From Isoetes taiwanensis (Eukaryota; Streptophyta; Lycopodiopsida; Isoetales; Isoetaceae), in assembly GCA_021234155.1 (NCBI GenBank), contig JAJEKV010000237.1, positions 558,001 through 622,000 on the forward strand: a stretch of DNA of 64,000 bases, in the 5' to 3' direction. Of this stretch, positions 58,695-64,000 are shown piece by piece (the stretch's first letter is position 1; the number at the start of each line of letters is the position of its first letter). The notes beneath the pieces were generated by a model. The model did not search any database. It was not told where the DNA came from and saw nothing but the letters and a program-made list of their open reading frames with translations. The translations under genes were made by a program, and so were the position numbers.

Positions 58695-58722
58695 CACCAA
58701 GAATCCCAGGTTCTTTATTCAT

Positions 58723-59739
58723 AACCAATTAATAATTAACTGTTCAAAACTAGATAGTTGTCCTTATATTAAAAAGAAGAAAAAAATTTATTCTTAACAT
58801 CTATTGGAGACCAAAATGCATGTAACATGATGGCATTGCTCTATGGGTACTGTTCTTATTCATCCATTATTGCATGTCATTATGAGGGGACTCACACTAT
58901 GATCGATAAATTGATCGGACAACCAAACCTTGACACAGGATTGAGGTTAGGTCTCTTGTAGTGGAGCTGCTCTAAGGGAAGGTGCTCTAATTCAGCGTAG
59001 GGGCCCCAACAAGCCATCAGATGAAAACATGAATGGCTCACGTGGCAGCCATGGTGGACTTTTTGGTTCACGTCTACGGTTTAGGGTTAGTCTAGTTTTA
59101 ACTCCATTCTGTTTATCTGCTGGTGCGCTATATGTCCTCAACAATCTGCAAGGGCACTCCAATGATCTCCAAAAGCACTCCAACGATTGCACGACCACTC
59201 CAATGGTTCAAGGGAGACCCAACAGACGCAAATGTTAACCCACAGATTTGGCAATCATGTGGAGATTTTGTGTCCAAATTTTCTTTTTCACTTTTGCATG
59301 CCTGATGCATATACCTCTAGACTTTAGATTTAGGCAATTAATATGGCCCCAATGTCTCGTAGATCAGAAGAAAAAGCTTCTCAAATGGTTTTCAGTTAAA
59401 CAACTGGAGCTTCCCATGGCGCCAAGGTAACCATTCACAACCTTTATTCCCTCCATTTTCTTATGATTCTAATGTTCCCTCCATAGCATTTTCGTGTAGA
59501 TTGCGTACCTGTCTGCATATTATCCAGTCTTTTTAGCGCCTTGGAGGGGATCACCAGCTAGATATGAATATGGCCATCTTATTTCTTTCCCGCCTTTTCA
59601 ATGTGCAAGATATTTAAGGTAATGTTAAGGTGAGATCAATCATTGTTATTTCTTCTCTAGATTGGATCTATTCGTCATTTCTTCTCTTGGTTGAATCTGT
59701 TCTGTGAGTACACCTTCATTGCTTGCTACTCTTATTTGT
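58723..59739. other. intergenic DNA, no recognised gene
   Basis: AT-rich near the LINE, then a GC-richer patch (58980-59230) with a single TTTAGGGTTAG and three loosely repeated CACTCCAAYGAT units (59156-59200). It may include the 5' part of the pogo-like element, but I could not identify a terminal inverted repeat. Confidence 0.5.
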
Positions 59740-61188
59740 TATATGCAATGCAATTAAGAGGGAGAACCATCTGCTCTGTTGCATCATCAGCACCTCCTCC
59801 TCCTCTTCCAAGAGCCAGGTCTAAGTCCAAAGGCCCCATTATCCATAGCCAGCCAGAAAATACTTCTTTGGGAGGCAAACATGTCAGATCTATGGAGGGA
59901 GGTTCATGGATCATGGAACAATTAAATCAGGCCATAGATGCTATAGATTCTTAGCATTAGAAAGCCTTCTTTACATTATGCCATACCTCTGACCACTCTT
60001 AGAAGGTGGTTGAATGGCCAAACTAAAGAGAAATTTGGGGCAAAATCAAAGGGATTGACAAAGGAAGAAGAGGAAATCCTTGTGAGTTGGTGTATGCCTC
60101 TCATTCTACCTGGATCTGTTAAGGATTTTGAAGGTAGAGGTGTAACTTTGGATCTGTTAAGAGAACGAGTTGGCGACATGTGTATTCATAGAGAAACTAG
60201 TTTTAAAGATGGCCTACCAGGTAACAAGTGGTGGAGAGGTTTTAAAAGTAGACACCCTAAAGTTGCTTTAAGGTCTGTTGAGTGTGTGGAAGTGCAAAGA
60301 GTAAAGGCTATGAATTCTACTAACCCGGATAAATTTTACTCCACTTTCAAAGCCTTGTACAATGACTTCCATTTTGAGGCATCTTTCATTTTGAGGCATC
60401 TACCATTTCGAACTGTGATGAAATTGGAATTCAGGATGGCCATAGGTCTAGTATGAGGATATTGACAAGGAAAGGGATTAGAAATGCCAATTTGACCATT
60501 CCCAAAAATAAAGAATGGCTAACTGTTTAAGCTGTATGAGTGCATCTGGTTTTAGAATGCCTGGTTTGTATGTATTTAAGGGAATAAAACTTAAAGATAG
60601 AGATTTGATGGTGGATGTGGCATGCTTGGTAGCGTTTTAAACAACATTCAAGAATTTGAGAGCTAGGTACATGCATAAAGGTAAGGTTGGTGAGCCATCA
60701 AAAGAGGATTTGGCTACCCTCGTATCTAGTGCAATTGTGGAATCTTTGACAAGGCCTAACATTGTTGCAGGTTTTGCAAAAACAAGAATATGGCCCTTCA
60801 ATGACAAGGTTGTACTTCTTGACCCTTATGCTTATAATGTAGTGACTTCGAAGATGAATTAGAAGATCTTGGTAACAATGATGATGTCGTTGCTCAAATT
60901 ACGCAAAAGTTAGTTGAAAATATGATGGCTCATGATGGTGTGGGTGTTGCAGCAGAAATTGCGCATATGCTTCCTCGTGAACATATTGTGGATATTCCAA
61001 ATGCTGTCCCTAACGAAGAACGGGTCAGAAGTATGCTTGTTCCTAATGCTGCCCCTGAACAAGTGCAAAATGTTGTTGCAGGTGTGCAAAACCGTGTGCA
61101 AAATGTTCTTGCTGGTGGGCTAGCAAAAGCTAAGAGATCTAAGTTGTTGGATGCCCTTCAAGGTAGGTTGTTTATCACTTCAGATTAG
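59740..61188 (+). pseudogene. pogo-like (Tc1/mariner) transposase, internally deleted
   Basis: N-terminal psq-type helix-turn-helix: WIMEQLNQAIDAIDS, then after a stop and shift IRKPSLHYAIPLTTLRRWLN. CENPB-type helix-turn-helix: LTKEEEEILVSWCMPLILPG and GNKWWRGFKSRHPKVALRS. The DDE core keeps its first Asp region (ISNCDEIGIQDGHRS near 60405), then RILTRKGIRNANLTIPKNKE and ASGFRMPGLYVFKGIKLKDR. The segment that should hold the second and third acidic residues is missing; the frame passes to FKNLRARYMHKGKVGEPSKE and the C-terminal signature VAGFAKTRIWPFND. A tail with VQNVVAGVQNRVQNVLAG repeats ends at 61188. Stops and deletion make it inactive. Confidence 0.75.
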
Positions 61189-61228
61189 ATGTTGGTTGTT
61201 AGAATAGAGCAGGACAGTTTGAACAAAG

Positions 61229-61299
61229 AGGCATTTGTGCATACCATAAACGTCTGCCCCTCCTTGTAAATTAGGCATTTGTGCATACCATAAACGTCT
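61229..61299. repeat. tandem duplication, 44-bp period
   Basis: AGGCATTTGTGCATACCATA occurs at 61229 and 61273, separated by CCCTCCTTGTAAATT-like sequence. It lies just downstream of the pogo-like gene. Confidence 0.9.
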
Positions 61300-61423
61300 A
61301 CATTTGTTCACAATAGGTTGAGGGTGTGTGCCACTAATATTTACAAGGTGAGATATTTAATTTGTGTCTTGAGCACTTGATATGCTTGCAGGTGTGCCAT
61401 CAGAGTCTTTACGTGTGCCAATA

Positions 61424-61540
61424 AAAATAAATGTATTTTTATCGTCCACGGAGACAACGTGAGAAGTGGAATTTGAACCCACGCCCTCTTTCAAAGACCA
61501 GAACTTAGTGCCAAGATCCATTGAGCCATAATGGAACCCT
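61424..61540 (-). mobile_element. tRNA-derived SINE, 117 bp
   Basis: Minus strand: A box TGGCTCAATGG (61518-61528) and B box GGGTTCAAATTCC (61468-61480) at tRNA spacing, then the 3' end GTCTCCGTGGACGATAAAAA and an A/T-rich tail. Target duplications are TGTGCCAATA (61414-61423) and TGTGCCATTA (61541-61550), one mismatch in 10. The 20-base 3' end is identical to that of the LINE at 25.0-27.1 kb, the classical sign of a SINE mobilised by a partner LINE. Confidence 0.8.
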
Positions 61541-61574
61541 TGTGCCATTAGTAAGCTGTCTACTTTGTATAAGA

Positions 61575-61658
61575 GAAAGACCTTTTGCTTGCCATTCTGG
61601 GCTGTCAAGTATGCCTCCGCACCGTTGACAGCCCAGAATGGCAAGCAAAAGGTCTTTC
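61575..61658. repeat. perfect 34-bp hairpin
   Basis: Arms 61575-61608 and 61625-61658 are exact reverse complements (starting GAAAGACCTTTTGCTTGCCA) with a 16-base loop. The core CTTGCCATTCTGG..TGTCAA is shared with the foldback at 24756-24862. Degenerate units such as GAATTGCAAGTAAAATAC and AATTGCAGGGTAAGAATC follow at 61710-61795, as they do at the other locus. It may be a small foldback transposon or a very young hairpin-RNA source. Confidence 0.9.
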
Positions 61659-62465
61659 ACTCAACGTGAAGACAGGTTAAAAAAAAAAAGAGAATCGTGA
61701 GTAAGAACAACAGAATTGCAAGTAAAATACAGCAGAATCGCGAGTGAAACTCAAAATTGCAGGGTAAGAATCGCAGAACAGCAGGTAAAATACAGAGAGG
61801 AGACTTTTGAGTCCGTTCAACAAATTTAATTAACATTCTTTAAAAGAAATGTTGCCATGTGGCGCAATATAGTTGGCTCCATGGCCTGAATTTCTTCTAA
61901 CCTGCCTTTACTAGATATAAAATGAGCCTTCGCCAAGTTTTTGTCTGATTTTTTTTGTTCCAGAGATTGTAGCATTTCAGCTAGCTTCTGGTTGGTGTAA
62001 TTTCAGGGAATTGGGAGCTAAGGAAGATGTACAATTACTGATTTGCTCATATGTGAGCCAAAGTAGGGCACCTTCCTTTATACGCGGCTGCAAGCTCCAC
62101 CTCTTATGCCCAGCTGAAAAATGGGCGAGGAAAAAAAAAGGGCCAACCCAAGGGGCTATTTGCCCAGAACAAATTTAAGCAACAATTGCGCAAGCTGCCA
62201 AGATGACAAACAAAAAACTGAATGCATTTGGAAGCGTTCGTTCTGACGTCAAGCAAATTCATGAAATTCTACAGGAGGCTATACAAGTGGCGTTTGCCAT
62301 ATGAATCTGATACGGGGGGAGGGATTGCCAATTATAACCGGAATCCAAACAGGAAAGGTGGAGCAACATCACATGGGGAGGGGCAGGTGGAGGAAAACGG
62401 GCCCAGATAAATGGGGCTGAAGGAGGGAACGAGCGAGATGACAGACAGGGCTAAGTTAGAGTTTG
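61659..62465. other. upstream region of the AGP-like gene
   Basis: Degenerate short repeats (61690-61800), then sequence without open frames. TATA-like TAGATATAAAATGAG (about 61912), CCTTTATACGC (about 62077) and AATTATAACC (about 62330) are candidate promoter elements; none is decisive. The last 150 bp are GC-richer, as expected for a leader. Confidence 0.4.
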
Positions 62466-62729
62466 ATGGCGAAGGGTGCATGGGCATGGAAGGTTATGGC
62501 GATGGCGCTGCTGCTGCTGCTGCTGCTCATATGTGCAGCGCCCAGGGCTGAGGCTGCTCGATCTTACGATGAGACTCCTCCTTGGCCTGCATCTGGGTCT
62601 GATGCCGAAGCACCTGGACCAGCCTCTGAAGCACCTGCTGAAGCACCTGGACCAGCTTCTGATGCTGCAGCACCTGAACCAGCCTCTGAGGCACCTGAAC
62701 CAGCCTCTGATGCTGGAGCGCCTGCTTGA
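62466..62729 (+). CDS. small arabinogalactan-protein-like secreted protein
   Basis: 87-codon uninterrupted frame starting MAKGAWAWKVMAMALLLLLL at ATG 62466, a textbook signal peptide with likely cleavage after ICAAPRAEA. The mature part is acidic and dominated by Ala, Pro, Ser and Glu: repeated APGPASEAPAEAPGPASD and APEPASEAPEPASD units, rich in the AP, PA and SP dipeptides that direct Pro hydroxylation and arabinogalactan addition. It ends GAPA-stop with no clear hydrophobic GPI tail, so secretion to the cell wall rather than anchoring is likely. No intron is needed. An in-frame TTG just upstream is not a sensible start. AT-rich 3' sequence with AATAAT follows near 62850. This is the only intact-looking gene of the window. 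Confidence 0.6.
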   Translation: MAKGAWAWKVMAMALLLLLLLICAAPRAEAARSYDETPPWPASGSDAEAPGPASEAPAEAPGPASDAAAPEPASEAPEPASDAGAPA

Positions 62730-64000
62730 CACCCCCTCCTATCACTACTACACCTGCAAATCCAACCTTCCCTGCTCCCTTTCGCACTGCGCTTGTTGTT
62801 TTGTTCCTGATTGTATACTACAGTGACTTATTGTATGCCCTCATAGTAAAATAATCCATAGTCATACTCGTACTGATAGTTTTGCTTGTATATTATGTAT
62901 CCCCAGCAACTCATATCCTCTCCTCGTATTCATAGTATGTATCTCATTGTTATTATCATAATATAATGATGCTATCTCTGCCAGATCCTTAAGAAGGTGT
63001 GTTGTAATTTGTTACAGCATCTTTGAAATTGATATATAAGTACGTTATGATATCTAGAAACTTTATTAATGTAGTTAGAGAAGTCGAACTCACATTAGTT
63101 AGAGAAGTCGAACTCACATTCCCATTCCCATTGGTGTTCTAAAATCAAGTCACACGTGATATAAACATTCCCATTCCGATTCCGAGTATGTATAGTAGCA
63201 GCATTAGCAGCAATATTAGCATTTGAATAAACAACAGGCCCAAGGAGAGATGCTCTATAGCTCACAAGGTTGCAGCAGTAGTATTAGCACTTGCAGCAGT
63301 AGCAACATTAGCATTTGCATCCTCAGCAGGTCCAACAGGAGATAGTCTAGTTGTACTTTTCTACAGAGGTTATGGTTAGGTGGACGGAAGTAGTTGTTGA
63401 ATAGCAACAAATTCTACATTATGATAGACAAGCATCATGTATCCTGGTTTTAATGTCATTATTATAAACCTGTAGCTACTGATTTTCTTTCGGAATATCA
63501 TCAACATCATCTAATTGAATATTCTCCTGCAAATCATGTAGTTGAAGATTACGTTGTCCTATTCATGAGGGCAACCTTTTGTGTGTCAGCACCTTTAATA
63601 TTCAATGGTTGAATCAGCACCTTTAATATTCAATGGTTGAATCGACGACAGTTACTTTTTATTTTTGTTAAAAAGGTGATTAGAGTTGAATGAGAATGAT
63701 CAGAGTTGAAATAAGCTGTGAGGACGTTTACAAAAATAGGTTACTTATCATTGTCTTGCCATGAGAAGCTTTTGAACCTTGCAGATAAAAACCAACATAA
63801 TTAGCTCCATGACAAAACAACCACAATGCATTTTCATTATGCAGTAAATCATACCTAAATCATACCTTGAGCGAGGAAGTTCCTAGTTCATCTCCAAACA
63901 TAACCTCCTTTTCTTTGAGAGCAAAACCACCCGCTCATCTTTCAACCTCCACCCTTTTTGATACCATGATGTATTCTTTGAGAGCAAAACCACCCCATGC
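62730..64000. other. downstream intergenic DNA with small tandem repeats
   Basis: No gene recognised. Short duplications: TTAGTTAGAGAAGTCGAACT twice at about 63070-63115 (25-bp period), CAGCACCTTTAATATTCAAT twice at about 63588-63640 (29-bp period), and CTTTGAGAGCAAAACCACCC at about 63914 and 63976. GCAGCAGTAG-like triplets recur at 63230-63330. Confidence 0.6.

Larger units (their letters stand above)
47112..58705 (-). mobile_element. full-length L1 of a different family, interrupted by two later rearrangements
   Basis: CCAGGTTCTTTATTCAT occurs exactly at both borders (47095-47111 and 58706-58722), a 17-bp target duplication. On the minus strand the element starts with a short leader, ORF1 (58657-57054) and ORF2 (57045-53130). 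It ends with a 3' UTR at 47190-47122 containing GAGTAATAAAGG, a polyadenylation signal, and an A-tail (T run at 47111-47121). A 5.9-kb insertion with a 9-bp duplication splits the 3' UTR, and a Sola-like fragment splits the endonuclease. Without these it would be about 4.6 kb plus the missing endonuclease part, consistent with a complete L1. Confidence 0.8.

Noticed and set aside
59080..59095. TTTAGGGTTAG as interstitial telomeric repeat
   Set aside because: Only one and a half units; too short to be meaningful.
62451..62826. Long alternative frames over the AGP-like gene on both strands
   Set aside because: They are shadows of a repetitive GC-rich coding sequence. Only the frame starting at 62466 has a signal peptide and a known composition.

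Overview
The window is nuclear DNA of a land plant, from a gene-poor region rich in transposable elements. The evidence is plant-type L1 elements with a DUF4283-like ORF1 and a zf-RVT tail on ORF2, Copia-type primer binding sites for initiator tRNA-Met, GT-AG introns, a fragment of a SECRET AGENT-like O-GlcNAc transferase and one arabinogalactan-protein-like gene. The Sola-like and pogo-like DNA transposons would fit a large non-flowering-plant genome such as a fern, lycophyte or moss. That placement is inference. Nothing bacterial, plastid or ribosomal was recognised.

Layout. 0-0.8 kb: 5' end of a Copia element on the minus strand (LTR, primer site, frameshifted gag), cut by the window edge. 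0.8-11.7 kb: intergenic DNA with small tandem repeats, a 31-bp perfect palindrome, a 1-kb terminal-inverted-repeat element, an HSE-like satellite and a broken unrecognised gene. 11.69-20.96 kb: a 9.27-kb DNA transposon with 22-bp terminal inverted repeats and TTAC duplications. It carries a Ulp1-like cysteine protease gene and an unrecognised gene on the plus strand, and a convergent DFAEN/WSDGC-type (Sola-like) transposase on the minus strand, all decayed. Its non-coding spacers are packed with TGTACAT. 21-25 kb: LTR-like sequence, foldbacks and direct repeats. 25.0-27.1 kb: a truncated LINE. 27.3-34.6 kb: an L1 on the minus strand with its poly(A) tail, inserted in a duplicated segment. 35.0-35.3 kb: SECRET AGENT pseudo-exons. 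36.2-41.8 kb: a second L1 of the same family on the plus strand, followed by duplicated 3' sequence. 47.1-58.7 kb: a third, different L1 on the minus strand with 17-bp target duplications, interrupted by a 5.9-kb insertion (9-bp duplication) and by a second Sola-like fragment. 59.7-61.2 kb: a pogo-like transposase pseudogene. 61.4-61.7 kb: a tRNA-derived SINE and a perfect 34-bp hairpin. 62.47 kb: the AGP-like gene, the only gene that looks intact.

The DNA is mostly nested insertions. The LINE at 25-27 kb, the SINE at 61.4 kb and a 37-bp insertion at 36.38 kb share one 3' tail, which suggests the SINE and the short insertion were moved by that LINE's machinery. The most notable object is the 9.27-kb transposon, because it pairs a Sola-like transposase with a Ulp1-like protease and has complete, recognisable ends. 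All family assignments were made by reading motifs, not by database search.
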